Below, piece by piece: positions 34,981-43,846 of a stretch of DNA of 64,000 bases. The DNA comes from JAFMDF01 sp965277445 (lineage in GTDB: Bacteria; Bacteroidota; Bacteroidia; Chitinophagales; Saprospiraceae): positions 1,860,001 through 1,924,000 of the forward strand of contig CBDICY010000013.1 of assembly GCA_965277445.1 (NCBI GenBank). The letters are read 5' to 3'. The notes under the pieces were generated by a model, which did no database searches, had not been told where the DNA came from, and was given only the letters and a program-made list of their open reading frames with translations. Within the stretch, counting starts at the first letter, position 1; the number at the start of each line of letters is the position of its first letter. The position numbers were made by a program, and so were the translations under genes.

Positions 34981-36186
34981 TCATTCCCAAGGCCCATTTT
35001 TAGTAACATTAACAAAAGCTTCTTCTTCAAATCGAAAGAGGCCTCCAGAAAAACCAAACCACAGATTTCCTGCGTTATCTTCCAAAATACTTTGTACACA
35101 ATTATATTGGGCGACTCCTGTTTGTTCTTTAAAGTTAGTAAACTTCTTGCCGTCATAACGGAACGCACCATAATTTTTTGAAGCGATCCAAATATCTCCA
35201 TTTTTAGCTTCATAAATAGGACCAATGTCTCTCCTTGTAAGACCTTTTATTGTCGGAAATTGTTGAAATGTTTTTCCATCGTACCGGCTGAGCCCTCCAC
35301 CTTCAGAATCTACATATTTATAAAGACCTTTTTCTTTGTTTTCCAGTACGCTAGTTTCGCTAGCACCAAACCACATATTACCCTGACTATCTGCTAATAA
35401 GCTGGCAATGTTATTCGTATTCAGCCCATCCTTTTTGGTGAAATGACTAAAGGAGTTACCATCATATTTGCAAACACCAAAACCGTCTGTTCCAAACCAA
35501 ATATGTCCGTTTTTGTCTGCTATTATAGACCAGATTAAATCAGGAGATATGACAAAAGTAGGTTCTTTTATTGCTGCTTTTGGGAGCTGAAATTTTGAAA
35601 AAAATAAACCATTAAAACGATACATACCTTTTACGGTGCCGACCCAAATTGTACCTGTTTTATCTGCTAGAATACTCCAAGTTTCCGTACTTCCTAAGCC
35701 ATCTTTTTCAGTAAAATTGGTAAATATCTTTCCATCATATCTAGATACGCCTTTGGTAGTAGCGAACCAAAGATTTCCATCTATGTCTTCTGTAATACCA
35801 TTTATTTGGTTGCCAATTAAGCCATCTTTTTGAGTGAAATAGGTGAGGGAAGTTCCATCGTATTTAGCTAAACCATACATCAATGTTCCAAACCAGAGAT
35901 TCCCATGCTTGTCTTGAAATACTTCCCGAATGTACTCACCAATTTGTGCCGTAATCGGGGTATTTTGAGCGAATGGGCTATCAGCATTTTGATTGGTTGC
36001 TGGCGGTGATTTTAGTGCGGTACTAATCGTAAGAGGAGGATCGTTATTGATGGAGGAGTCTTTTTCATTTTGCCCGATGCAAGCAGTAATAAGGGGAGAA
36101 CATAGTAGTAAGAGGTAAATCGTAGAGGGAATTAATTGTCCTTTTCTGTTATTAATTGAATACATATTTTTAGTATTTTTTCGCAT
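34981..36186 (-). CDS. Lipoprotein with two-component-regulator propeller repeats (Reg_prop)
   Basis: A 401-residue protein with lipobox Pro-Leu-Ile-Thr-Ala-Cys near residue 36. About eight Reg_prop repeats follow, each with Gly-Asn-Leu-Trp-Phe-Gly-Thr and Tyr-Asp-Gly-Lys-Phe-Thr-Phe-like strands, the type that forms the periplasmic sensor of Bacteroidota hybrid kinases. Here the propeller ends the protein: no Y_Y_Y domain, membrane helix or kinase follows. It is therefore an orphan, lipid-anchored ligand-binding propeller. Start is ATG at 36186; a Met at residue 9 is also possible. Confidence 0.85.
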   Translation of the reverse strand: MRKNTKNMYSINNRKGQLIPSTIYLLLLCSPLITACIGQNEKDSSINNDPPLTISTALKSPPATNQNADSPFAQNTPITAQIGEYIREVFQDKHGNLWFGTLMYGLAKYDGTSLTYFTQKDGLIGNQINGITEDIDGNLWFATTKGVSRYDGKIFTNFTEKDGLGSTETWSILADKTGTIWVGTVKGMYRFNGLFFSKFQLPKAAIKEPTFVISPDLIWSIIADKNGHIWFGTDGFGVCKYDGNSFSHFTKKDGLNTNNIASLLADSQGNMWFGASETSVLENKEKGLYKYVDSEGGGLSRYDGKTFQQFPTIKGLTRRDIGPIYEAKNGDIWIASKNYGAFRYDGKKFTNFKEQTGVAQYNCVQSILEDNAGNLWFGFSGGLFRFEEEAFVNVTKNGPWE

Positions 36187-36324
36187 AATTTGACACGAAG
36201 TTATACTAAAAATAAAGCAGATATACTATTGGAATTTGATTTAACAGCTTTATAACAAATGAATATTTATTGACCAGTAAAGAAGTACTACTTTTTAAAA
36301 AGCAGCACTTCTTTAACTTGCTTT

Positions 36325-37722
36325 TTAATCTGCGTAAGCCATTTCTTTTTCGCTAACTAATTTTTCTGCTTCTTTTTCTAATACCTCAAAAAAGTGCAAT
36401 ATTTCTTCTTTATTATTATTGGCATTAATCGTTACAAATCGCACAAACGTATCTTCTTTAAAAGAACCAAAACCTACCAATAAAGCATTTTGCTCATAAA
36501 GACGAGTACATAATTCTTTGGCATCCACGCCTTTATAATTAAAGCAGATAGAGATCGAATCATCAAAACTATATAAGTTGTATTTGTCGGCATTGGCGCG
36601 TAGGTAGTCTCTTGTTACATCAGCAAGGTAAAATTGTTGATTTACGATTTGGCCCAAGCCCTTGCGACCTACTGATTTCCAAAGCGTCCATAACTTTAGC
36701 GCATCATTTCTTCTACCACATTGTAAGGAAGTTTTACCTAAGTTAAACTCATCAAACTCATGGTCTGTTTGGTATAAATAAGCGGCTTCCTTGGCAAAAG
36801 AGGTATACAAATTACCTTTATCTTTAACTAATAAAACAGAGCAGGATAAAGGCACCCCTAACATTTTATGAGCATTATAATTGAAAGAATCTGCTCGATT
36901 CACTTCTTTTAAAAGATGCCTTTTTTGTTCACTAAAAATAACACTCCCGCAATAAGCACCGTCTACATGCAGCCATAATTTGTATGCTTCTGAAATATCC
37001 GCAATTGCTGGAATCGGGTCAAATGCGCCAAGTACGGTCGTACCTGCGGTGGCATTGATAAAGAAAGGTTGTTTTCCTGCTGTCAAATCCTTTTTTATCG
37101 CCTGTTCCAATGCGTTGGGAATCATTTGTCCATAATCATTCGTCGGTATATATCTAACGTTATCCCTACCGATCCCTGCAAACGCTGCATTTTTTGGAAT
37201 TGAATAATGAGAATCAGTAGAGGTGTAAGCCACTAAAGGTTTTGTAACTCCTTTTGCAATAGCAGATTTGTCTGCACGATCTCTTGCCATCAATATCGCC
37301 ATGAAATTACTCATGGAACCACCCGCGGCAAAAGTGCCACCATAATTATCTCCATACTCAATTAATTCGCCACTCTTTTTGATAATTTCCTTTTCTACAC
37401 CTACTTGTGGACCACCCACTTTGTAGGTATACATACTATTATTTAGCAAAACAGATAAGAGTTCACCTAGTACGGCTTTCGGCTGTCGCCCGCCAAAAAG
37501 TTGATTGAAAAACAGCTTGGAGCTTGTCTTTGGCGTTTTTAGGATAATTTCTTTTAAAGCTTTCTCAAAGACCGCATCTGGAATCGCCTCCTCGTTCAAT
37601 TCAATTGATAACCTATTAGCTAACTCATTGGGCGGAATGACTTCCGAAATAGGATTTTCTTGTTCATCCGTCAATAAGGCCTTTGCTATTTGGTTAAAAA
37701 CATCTAATTCTTTATTAATCAT
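36325..37722 (-). CDS. Group II PLP-dependent decarboxylase, probable cysteine sulfinate/acidic amino acid type
   Basis: A 465-residue PLP enzyme of the glutamate/cysteine sulfinate/aspartate decarboxylase family. PLP lysine is Lys286 in Asn-Ala-His-Lys-Met, the PLP-contact Asp254 lies in His-Val-Asp-Gly-Ala-Tyr, and Phe-Phe-Asn-Gln-Leu-Phe near residue 71 is the substrate-side segment shared with vertebrate enzymes. It lies 124 bases downstream of cysteine dioxygenase on the same strand. Cysteine dioxygenase makes cysteine sulfinate, which this enzyme could turn into hypotaurine; that assignment is inferred from the pairing. Glutamate or aspartate decarboxylation remain alternatives. Confidence 0.85.
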   Translation of the reverse strand: MINKELDVFNQIAKALLTDEQENPISEVIPPNELANRLSIELNEEAIPDAVFEKALKEIILKTPKTSSKLFFNQLFGGRQPKAVLGELLSVLLNNSMYTYKVGGPQVGVEKEIIKKSGELIEYGDNYGGTFAAGGSMSNFMAILMARDRADKSAIAKGVTKPLVAYTSTDSHYSIPKNAAFAGIGRDNVRYIPTNDYGQMIPNALEQAIKKDLTAGKQPFFINATAGTTVLGAFDPIPAIADISEAYKLWLHVDGAYCGSVIFSEQKRHLLKEVNRADSFNYNAHKMLGVPLSCSVLLVKDKGNLYTSFAKEAAYLYQTDHEFDEFNLGKTSLQCGRRNDALKLWTLWKSVGRKGLGQIVNQQFYLADVTRDYLRANADKYNLYSFDDSISICFNYKGVDAKELCTRLYEQNALLVGFGSFKEDTFVRFVTINANNNKEEILHFFEVLEKEAEKLVSEKEMAYAD

Positions 37723-37780
37723 TTATTATTTTTTAATAATCGGGTTAAATACAAGCTTGTGAAAATGGTGTCAGGTGTTG

Positions 37781-37832
37781 GGTACTAGGTATCAGGTGTG
37801 ACGAAAATACGTCTAAGCTGATACCTAGTACC
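37781..37832. repeat. 15-bp perfect hairpin between dioxygenase and decarboxylase genes
   Basis: GGTACTAGGTATCAG (37781-37795) and CTGATACCTAGTACC (37818-37832) are exact complements with a 22-base loop. It lies in the spacer of the presumed operon and might reduce read-through or stabilise transcripts; no T run follows on the minus strand. Confidence 0.75.
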
Positions 37833-37846
37833 TGATATCTAAAACC

Positions 37847-38413
37847 TTAAGAAATAGCATATTCGTTTAGTAAATCTTTTGCAAGAAAATCATATTTGAG
37901 GGTGGTTTCTTCCATCTGCGTTTCCTCCTGCTTTCTAGTTCGACAAGATTTGATGGGTTCATTATACAGATGTAGCGTCATGACGGGTTGGTTGGATACA
38001 TTTTTCAAAGCATGACAAGCTCTTCCTTTTTTCATACAAGTAGTTGTTCCTGGTTGTATGTTTTTAATCATCAAAGTCTCTTTTCCTTGATGGCAATAAA
38101 TGGTTTCTTGAAAAGGGCCATCAAAAAAGAAAACCCTACAGCTTTGCTCATCGTGGTCATGAATCGTTGTTTGAGCCATTGGATTCCAACAAATCAAAAT
38201 TAATTCAAAGGCTTTATTTTCAAAGAGGCATATCCGAGTATAAGGTTTTGAAGTCCATTTGGCATAGGGAAGTAAATTTTTTCGATTGATCCGTTCATTG
38301 ATGCCAGAAAAATTCGACCTCTTTTTATCAAGTTCGTTTTTTATGTCATTAATCAACTGTTGGAGGTAGTCGTTGTCTAAAATTTTGTCGTTTTCTATCA
38401 TGTTACTATTCAT
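37847..38413 (-). CDS. Cysteine dioxygenase, type I, with cofactor Cys and Tyr conserved
   Basis: A 188-residue cupin enzyme that oxidises cysteine to cysteine sulfinate with Fe(II). Iron ligands His85, His87 (Ile-His-Asp-His-Asp) and His134 are present, as is Arg60 for the substrate carboxylate. Cys92 (Gln-Ser-Cys-Arg-Val) and Tyr150 (Leu-His-Leu-Tyr) sit where mammalian enzymes form the Cys-Tyr crosslink; many bacterial members lack the Cys. The decarboxylase gene follows, suggesting hypotaurine synthesis. The C-terminal tail beyond residue 157 is polar. A good -7 box lies about 150 bases upstream. Confidence 0.9.
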   Translation of the reverse strand: MNSNMIENDKILDNDYLQQLINDIKNELDKKRSNFSGINERINRKNLLPYAKWTSKPYTRICLFENKAFELILICWNPMAQTTIHDHDEQSCRVFFFDGPFQETIYCHQGKETLMIKNIQPGTTTCMKKGRACHALKNVSNQPVMTLHLYNEPIKSCRTRKQEETQMEETTLKYDFLAKDLLNEYAIS

Positions 38414-38566
38414 TTCTTTAATTCATTTGGTAGTGGTTAAAGCCTATTGTGTATGCTGAAATTACTACTTTCTCTATCAACAACGCTAAAATGACAACAG
38501 TTGAATTAGGAAGGAAGAAAAGCTCATAATTGAGTTGTTGCTGACAAAACTAGCTTTTTAGTGGTG

Positions 38567-38574
38567 CAAAGGTA
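38567..38574 (-). promoter_or_regulatory. -7 box upstream of the dioxygenase/decarboxylase pair
   Basis: Minus strand TACCTTTG followed by CACC is close to the most common Bacteroidota -7 form. No TTG at the expected -33 position. The leader would be about 150 bases. Confidence 0.45.
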
Positions 38575-38693
38575 GGTGATAAGGTGTCCTGCTTGTTAAC
38601 TTATCTGTCCTAATGTTTTGTTAACTTTTTTATAGGAGGTAATCTACAGTAGCATAGGAAGGTCTATTTCTTACTAATTTTTGCATGTCAATG

Positions 38694-38778
38694 TCGCCAG
38701 AGGCGACCCAAATAGTGGTTTCGGATTAAAAATCCTGACCAGCAAGCATACTCTTGGACTTGTAGGCGTCGTTAGAAT
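38694..38778. repeat. Dispersed palindromic element, half copy C
   Basis: TCGCCAGAGGCGA at 38694-38706, then TCCTGACCAGCA ending at 38744 and GTTAGAAT at 38771-38778. These match in order the right half of copy A (14852-14942). The left half is missing, so this is a truncated copy. Confidence 0.7.
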
Positions 38779-38820
38779 TTGGAATTATCAGATACGTTTT
38801 TAAACTCGTAACCCGACTCT

Positions 38821-40305
38821 CTAATCAACTAACTTCAAAATATCGCTGGTCCAAGCTCGAATTTTCCGTAACAAACCTGGTCGATTATTCAAGGAGATAC
38901 CATAAGTTGGAATCATTGTTTTTAAGGTCTTTTGCCATTTTTTAGACTTCATTTCTTTAGGGAAACAAGTTTCCAAGACATTCAACATAATAGAAACAGA
39001 AGTAGAAGCACCGGGAGAAGCCCCCAATAAAGCGGACAAAGAGCCATCTGCCGAAGACACGATTTCTGTCCCAAATTGCAAGCGACCACCTTCTTTTTCG
39101 TCCTTTTTGATAATTTGTACCCGCTGTCCTGCAATTTTTAATTCCCAATCTTCCATTTTCGCATCTGGATAGTAGGATTGTAAAAAGGCAAAGCGTTCTT
39201 CTGGAGACTGAATGACTTGTTTGACTAAATATTTGGTTAAGCCAATATTATTAATACCCGCCTTTAACATCGGCCAAATATTGTGCATTTCGATGGAAAA
39301 CGGTAAATCAAAATAAGAGCCATTTTTCAAAAATTTAGTCGAAAAACCAGCATAAGGACCAAATAATAACCCTTGCTCGCCATCCATCCAACGGGTATCT
39401 AAATGCGGTACAGACATCGGTGGATTCCCTTCTGCTGCTTTTCCATAGACTTTTGCACTATGCTGTTTAATTACATCTGGATTATTACATTTTAGCCATT
39501 GACCACTTACTGGAAAACCACCATATCCTCTGCCTTCTGGAATATCCGATTTTTCTAGTAGTTTCATAGAACCACCTCCAGCGCCAATAAAGACAAATCT
39601 AGCATAGACATCCACTTCTTCTCCTGAATCTAAATCTTCCATATCTACCTTCCAAGTCCCATCTTTTAGCTGCGTCAAATCTTGTACCTCATGTCCTAAA
39701 TGGACTTCTAGACCATCCAATTGCTCCATGTAATTAATCATACCTCTGGTAATCGCCCCAAAATTTACATCTGTACCAATATCCATTCGAGTGGTAGATA
39801 ATTTATGTTTATGCACTCGATTTTTCATCATTAAAGGCACCCAATCAGTAATTTGTCCATGATCTTCCGAGTAAATCATGTCCTCAAAAATGGCATGTTT
39901 GGACATTGCCTTGTATCGTTTTTTCAAAAAGCGCACATTTTCATCTCCAGAGACAAAACTCATGTGCGGAATATCATTGATAAAAGACTGATTGCTAGGG
40001 AATAGATCTTCTTCATTCAAATACGCCCAAAATTGTTTAGAAACCTCAAAAGAGTTGGCAATTTTTAAGGCTTTGCTCAAATCTATCTGCCCATTTTCTT
40101 TTTCTGGGGTATAATTCAATTCACAAAAAGAAGAGTGTCCCGTTCCAGCATTATTCCACGCATCTGAACTTTCTGCGCCCACTTTATCCAAGCGCTCATA
40201 AATACCAATGGTTGCATCGGGCATTAATTTTTTTAGTAAGATACCAAGGGTGGCACTCATGATGCCTGCGCCAATTAGGGTAATGTCAACTTTTTGATTT
40301 ATCAT
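38821..40305 (-). CDS. mqo: Malate:quinone oxidoreductase
   Basis: A 494-residue FAD enzyme of the membrane surface that oxidises malate to oxaloacetate and reduces the quinone pool. The FAD site Ile-Gly-Ala-Gly-Ile-Met-Ser-Ala-Thr near residue 12, the following Glu in Ile-Tyr-Glu-Arg, and the family segments Asn-Asn-Ala-Gly-Thr-Gly-His near 52 and Ser-Pro-Gly-Ala-Ser-Thr-Ser near the C-terminus fit Mqo. Length is normal. It replaces or supplements the NAD-linked malate dehydrogenase. It is a single gene. Confidence 0.95.
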   Translation of the reverse strand: MINQKVDITLIGAGIMSATLGILLKKLMPDATIGIYERLDKVGAESSDAWNNAGTGHSSFCELNYTPEKENGQIDLSKALKIANSFEVSKQFWAYLNEEDLFPSNQSFINDIPHMSFVSGDENVRFLKKRYKAMSKHAIFEDMIYSEDHGQITDWVPLMMKNRVHKHKLSTTRMDIGTDVNFGAITRGMINYMEQLDGLEVHLGHEVQDLTQLKDGTWKVDMEDLDSGEEVDVYARFVFIGAGGGSMKLLEKSDIPEGRGYGGFPVSGQWLKCNNPDVIKQHSAKVYGKAAEGNPPMSVPHLDTRWMDGEQGLLFGPYAGFSTKFLKNGSYFDLPFSIEMHNIWPMLKAGINNIGLTKYLVKQVIQSPEERFAFLQSYYPDAKMEDWELKIAGQRVQIIKKDEKEGGRLQFGTEIVSSADGSLSALLGASPGASTSVSIMLNVLETCFPKEMKSKKWQKTLKTMIPTYGISLNNRPGLLRKIRAWTSDILKLVD

Positions 40306-40369
40306 TGGATGGTCGTTTTTGTCAGTTTAAAACAGTTGTCGGTTGTCGGTTCTCAATGTGCTAGTTTTT

Positions 40370-40452
40370 AGGACACAGAGAACACTAAGAAGACACAAAG
40401 ACCACAGAGATTCTTTGTGCGCTCTGTGTCTTCTCCGTGAACTTTGAGTCCT
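40370..40452. repeat. Imperfect palindrome with CACAGAG / CTCTGTG words
   Basis: The left half (from AGGACACAGAGAACAC) and right half (to GTGAACTTTGAGTCCT) are imperfect reverse complements of about 40 bases. It fills the spacer between the DUF6493-like and mqo genes. A related half lies near 34895-34945. Similar words are frequent between genes in Bacteroidota genomes. Confidence 0.6.
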
Positions 40453-40502
40453 TTAATTCTGCTCTTGAGAACTTACGAACCAGCAACCAAAATACAACTT
40501 CC

Positions 40503-43500
40503 TTAGCAAAACACCGACAATTCCCGAATCACCTTTTTTAAACTAGGCGATTTTGTCCATAATTCTAACAAAATAATTAAGCGATCATTGGTTATTTTAG
40601 ACCTATTTATTGCCAATAATTCTCTATATAGACTTAGTAATTGTTTGGTGCTTTTAATAGGAATAGCGGCTAATTTGGCTAATAAATGCTCGATAACTGC
40701 TTCCAATGCTTGATTATGTACAGCGGATAGGTTGAATAATGCGGTTTGTGCCAGATCGTTAAATCGTTTAAGTGGGGCAAATTCTTTACATTCCATTTTT
40801 CCAATCATTTCCCCAATCAAGGTAGGATTAATTTGCTGTTGCCTAATTCCGTTTTTCCAAATTTCGCCTGCTTTTAATCGAATTCCTTTATTAGCACTTA
40901 GCATACAAGCAGCTAAGAAAAGATGAACCGCATACCCATATTTTTTAGGATGTATTTTGGTTAACCAAGCAAGCATTTCTAACACTCTTTTTCTCGAAAT
41001 GGATTCCCAAAAAGTCGGATATTTTAGATTATCAGCAATCAACAAAGCAATTAAGGAATCTGGGTTATTGGGCAACATTCCTAATAATCGTTGCACATCA
41101 TTGACATTTGGTCGAAAGGCTTCATTATTACCAGGAAAATATTGATATAAAAAATCAGATTGTTGATTGACAACTAGTTCTTTTTTGAACTTAACCTGTA
41201 GTTCTCGATGAATAAATGGTTCTCCTGTGTATTCTAGTCTTTGGACTTTATAATTCCATTCTTCTAATCGACGTTCTTCCCAAAAGACCATCCAATCGTG
41301 TTTGCCATTAAAATAAGTAGGTGCAATTTCTAAATTAGGAAGGTCAATTTGTTGCTTAAAAAAATGACTACTATTTTTGGTAATGGCAGCGGTTATATAG
41401 CTGTAAAAAAATGGAGAAATCGTTTTGGTGGTAAGCTTATTTTTATCAGTTGAACTAATCTCTTTTCTATCAACAGGCTTTGTTGGAGAAGGCTTAGTGC
41501 TTCCAGAACTCCAAGTTCTGGAAGCGCTTTCCGTTGGCACAGGTAATTTCTCATCTATACCTAATAAAAATTGGGCTATTCTTAAATAATCACCTTCTAA
41601 GCTTGTATTCGCCAAATGTAAAGCAGCCAATTTATTTTCAAAATTAATTCTAGAAATGGCTAATTGTAGATCAATTGTATCAGGAATTTGATTTTTTTCT
41701 TGATAAAGGATTAATCGTTCAACAAAGGTCACAGGATTAATCCAAGTGGGGGAGTGGGTGGGCGTAGACAAGAGTGGTACATCCGTTCCTTCGTATAAAA
41801 AAGCTAAAACTTTTGCCAATAATTTTTGGATAGGCATATATACTTGCGAAGGATCATAAGGATTGTACCAACCGTATAAATGAGCAGACTGCAAATCGAA
41901 AGGACGATCTTTTTCTTTAATAAAAAAGCCTTGTTCCAGATAGCTTTCTGCTAATTTTCGTAAGGATTGACTATCTGTTGGATATTGACTAATTAATAAA
42001 TCAGCCCAATCCATTAAGAAGATAGCTAAAAGATTATCTAACATTCCTTGATTACTAGGTAATTCATTAAAAACCAATTGATAAGCTCGTTCAAACAAAG
42101 GCGTTAAGGTGTCAATATTTTTACCTTTGATATCCGATTGAAATCGTAGTAGAGTAGCTAAGAATTGATCGAAATGATAAGGTTGTTGATTATCAAAAAC
42201 GATTAATGCCAAGGAGGTGAAATCTTCTAAGGAATGAAGGTCGGAAACCTTATTTTTATTAACTAATACGTTTGTTATCTTGTTTTTTATCAGTTGATTA
42301 TCAGTAGTTTCAGTCTGGTTTTGGATGTTAAATACTTTAAGCGTATGGATAGTTTTTTGAAACAAGTTTGTACGATATGGGGCAATTAATTTCGCTAGTT
42401 GTTCTTTTTGCGCACCCTCATAGGAACTGATTATTTTAGCTGCTTTTGATTGGATGGTTTCTTCTCGATGTACTAAACTTTTTACTGCTAGGGTAGTGAT
42501 TTTTTTCCTAGAATTGGGATAATATTCGGCTAATTTCTCTAATAAGACCAACCCGTTTTTAACGACAGATTTTGTGGAAGAAGTTAATACGAGCGCATAA
42601 TTTTCTAAGCAATTGGTAATTTGAAAATTAGGCGAATTGACTATTTTTTGTACATGCTTCAAGGTAATATTAACCACTTTAGCTGGCGTATTTTCATAAG
42701 TCGAAAATAATGGGACTTGTAACTCCAATAATTCTTTTTCAGTTGGCGCTAAAAATTCAAAAAGCCCCATAAACCAGTTAATAGCCCTTTGGCTAAACAT
42801 AGATTTTTTGGTTGTTGCTAAACAAGCTTTTAGTAGACGCAATCTGTTCAGTTGACTTGTGATTGTATATTGATGGATAGCGCTATACCAATAATTTTTC
42901 GAAGAGATTTCACTTGCCGTGAAGTTGAGTTGTTGATCAATTACATGGATTGGAGTCGGATAATCAAAAATGTACCAGATATGCTCCTTTAAAATAATCG
43001 AATGCTGTGCTAATTTGTCTGGACAATATTGATACAACAAGCGTTCCTTGGGTACATTCGGAAAAATTAAGCGACTAAATAGTTTAGCGATTAATAATTT
43101 AGAAGGTTGTAAATACCCTTTTTCTAACATTACCAAAATTAACTCGTAAGTTAGCTTAGTAGGAAGGATTTTTTGGGTAGCAAAATTATTTATATACGTA
43201 CTTAACCAAGGCGGACAATACCAATTTAAAATATTTTCTACGGTGTAATTGGTTATTAATTTATTGACATTCAACCATTTAATTAATGGATGGTTTAAGT
43301 TAGGGATACAAACAAAAATGGAATAATTGAGAATGCGTTCTTGTTTAAGCGTTGCTTTTTTAGTGTAATAATGTTTGTAATTAATTAGTTGATCTTTAAT
43401 TTCCAGATATTCTTTAGCTGTCTTACTGAGTTGAAGTAGTAAGTTCTTCTTTTGTGCTTCATTCAATTGTTGTAAAAATGGAATGATCGCTTTCTCATCG

Positions 43501-43541
43501 TGTTCCAGAATGATTTTTAACCAGTTTCCGATTAGGTTCAT
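40503..43541 (-). CDS. Large DUF6493-like protein with helical repeats
   Basis: A 1012-residue protein without signal peptide. It is mostly alpha-helical with HEAT/ARM-like pairs, for instance near residues 340-400 (Ala-Ala-Lys-Ile-Ile-Ser-Ser-Tyr-Glu). The C-terminal part repeats Leu-rich helices. General layout resembles DUF6493 proteins, which in other genomes sit beside SWIM-zinc-finger, MoxR and VWA genes; none of these is within this window, so this copy is an orphan. A low-complexity linker rich in Ser, Thr and Lys near residues 680-715 splits it in two. Function is unknown. Confidence 0.55.
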   Translation of the reverse strand: MNLIGNWLKIILEHDEKAIIPFLQQLNEAQKKNLLLQLSKTAKEYLEIKDQLINYKHYYTKKATLKQERILNYSIFVCIPNLNHPLIKWLNVNKLITNYTVENILNWYCPPWLSTYINNFATQKILPTKLTYELILVMLEKGYLQPSKLLIAKLFSRLIFPNVPKERLLYQYCPDKLAQHSIILKEHIWYIFDYPTPIHVIDQQLNFTASEISSKNYWYSAIHQYTITSQLNRLRLLKACLATTKKSMFSQRAINWFMGLFEFLAPTEKELLELQVPLFSTYENTPAKVVNITLKHVQKIVNSPNFQITNCLENYALVLTSSTKSVVKNGLVLLEKLAEYYPNSRKKITTLAVKSLVHREETIQSKAAKIISSYEGAQKEQLAKLIAPYRTNLFQKTIHTLKVFNIQNQTETTDNQLIKNKITNVLVNKNKVSDLHSLEDFTSLALIVFDNQQPYHFDQFLATLLRFQSDIKGKNIDTLTPLFERAYQLVFNELPSNQGMLDNLLAIFLMDWADLLISQYPTDSQSLRKLAESYLEQGFFIKEKDRPFDLQSAHLYGWYNPYDPSQVYMPIQKLLAKVLAFLYEGTDVPLLSTPTHSPTWINPVTFVERLILYQEKNQIPDTIDLQLAISRINFENKLAALHLANTSLEGDYLRIAQFLLGIDEKLPVPTESASRTWSSGSTKPSPTKPVDRKEISSTDKNKLTTKTISPFFYSYITAAITKNSSHFFKQQIDLPNLEIAPTYFNGKHDWMVFWEERRLEEWNYKVQRLEYTGEPFIHRELQVKFKKELVVNQQSDFLYQYFPGNNEAFRPNVNDVQRLLGMLPNNPDSLIALLIADNLKYPTFWESISRKRVLEMLAWLTKIHPKKYGYAVHLFLAACMLSANKGIRLKAGEIWKNGIRQQQINPTLIGEMIGKMECKEFAPLKRFNDLAQTALFNLSAVHNQALEAVIEHLLAKLAAIPIKSTKQLLSLYRELLAINRSKITNDRLIILLELWTKSPSLKKVIRELSVFC

Positions 43542-43846
43542 TAGTATAAGCCTCTTTCAATATTAATTATAGTTTTTTGGTAGTTGTGGCGAAATTATAA
43601 AATATTTTGGTTTAAGTAAATACGAAATTAGATTTTATCTTTGTTTTCTGATAAAAGGCTAATTTTGAGGAAGGATTATTCCCCACGGATTTTAATTCCC
43701 CACGGATGAAGATTAATGTGGGGATTTTTTAATACGGATGAGGGTATTCTTGTACGAGTAAAGCAATAAGGATAACTGATAGTAAGATCACAAGTAAAAT
43801 CTTGTTAAATCCTGCATAACCCTGTTATCCTGTAGATAGTAAAATT
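43542..43846. other. Divergent intergenic region with repeated CCCCACGGAT words
   Basis: Two copies of TCCCCACGGAT lie at about 43680-43707. A hairpin with T6 (listed separately) follows. No gene was seen; promoters for the DUF6493-like gene and adenine deaminase should lie here but no convincing boxes were found. Confidence 0.4.
43695..43730 (+). terminator. Terminator-like hairpin between divergent genes
   Basis: TTCCCCAC (43696-43703) and GTGGGGA (43718-43724) form a stem followed by six T bases ending at 43730. No + strand gene ends here, so it may be a leader attenuator for adenine deaminase or the relic of a repeat. Confidence 0.4.

Larger units (their letters stand above)
38414..38820. 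other. Region upstream of cysteine dioxygenase holding a promoter and a half palindromic element
   Basis: The gap carries the -7 box at 38567-38574 for the minus-strand operon and the half copy of the dispersed palindromic element at 38694-38778. No gene was seen. Confidence 0.5.

Noticed and set aside
40370..40452. CACAGAG/CTCTGTG palindrome considered as an rRNA or tRNA fragment
   Set aside because: No cloverleaf or conserved tRNA loops can be formed; it is an imperfect palindrome of a kind common in these genomes.
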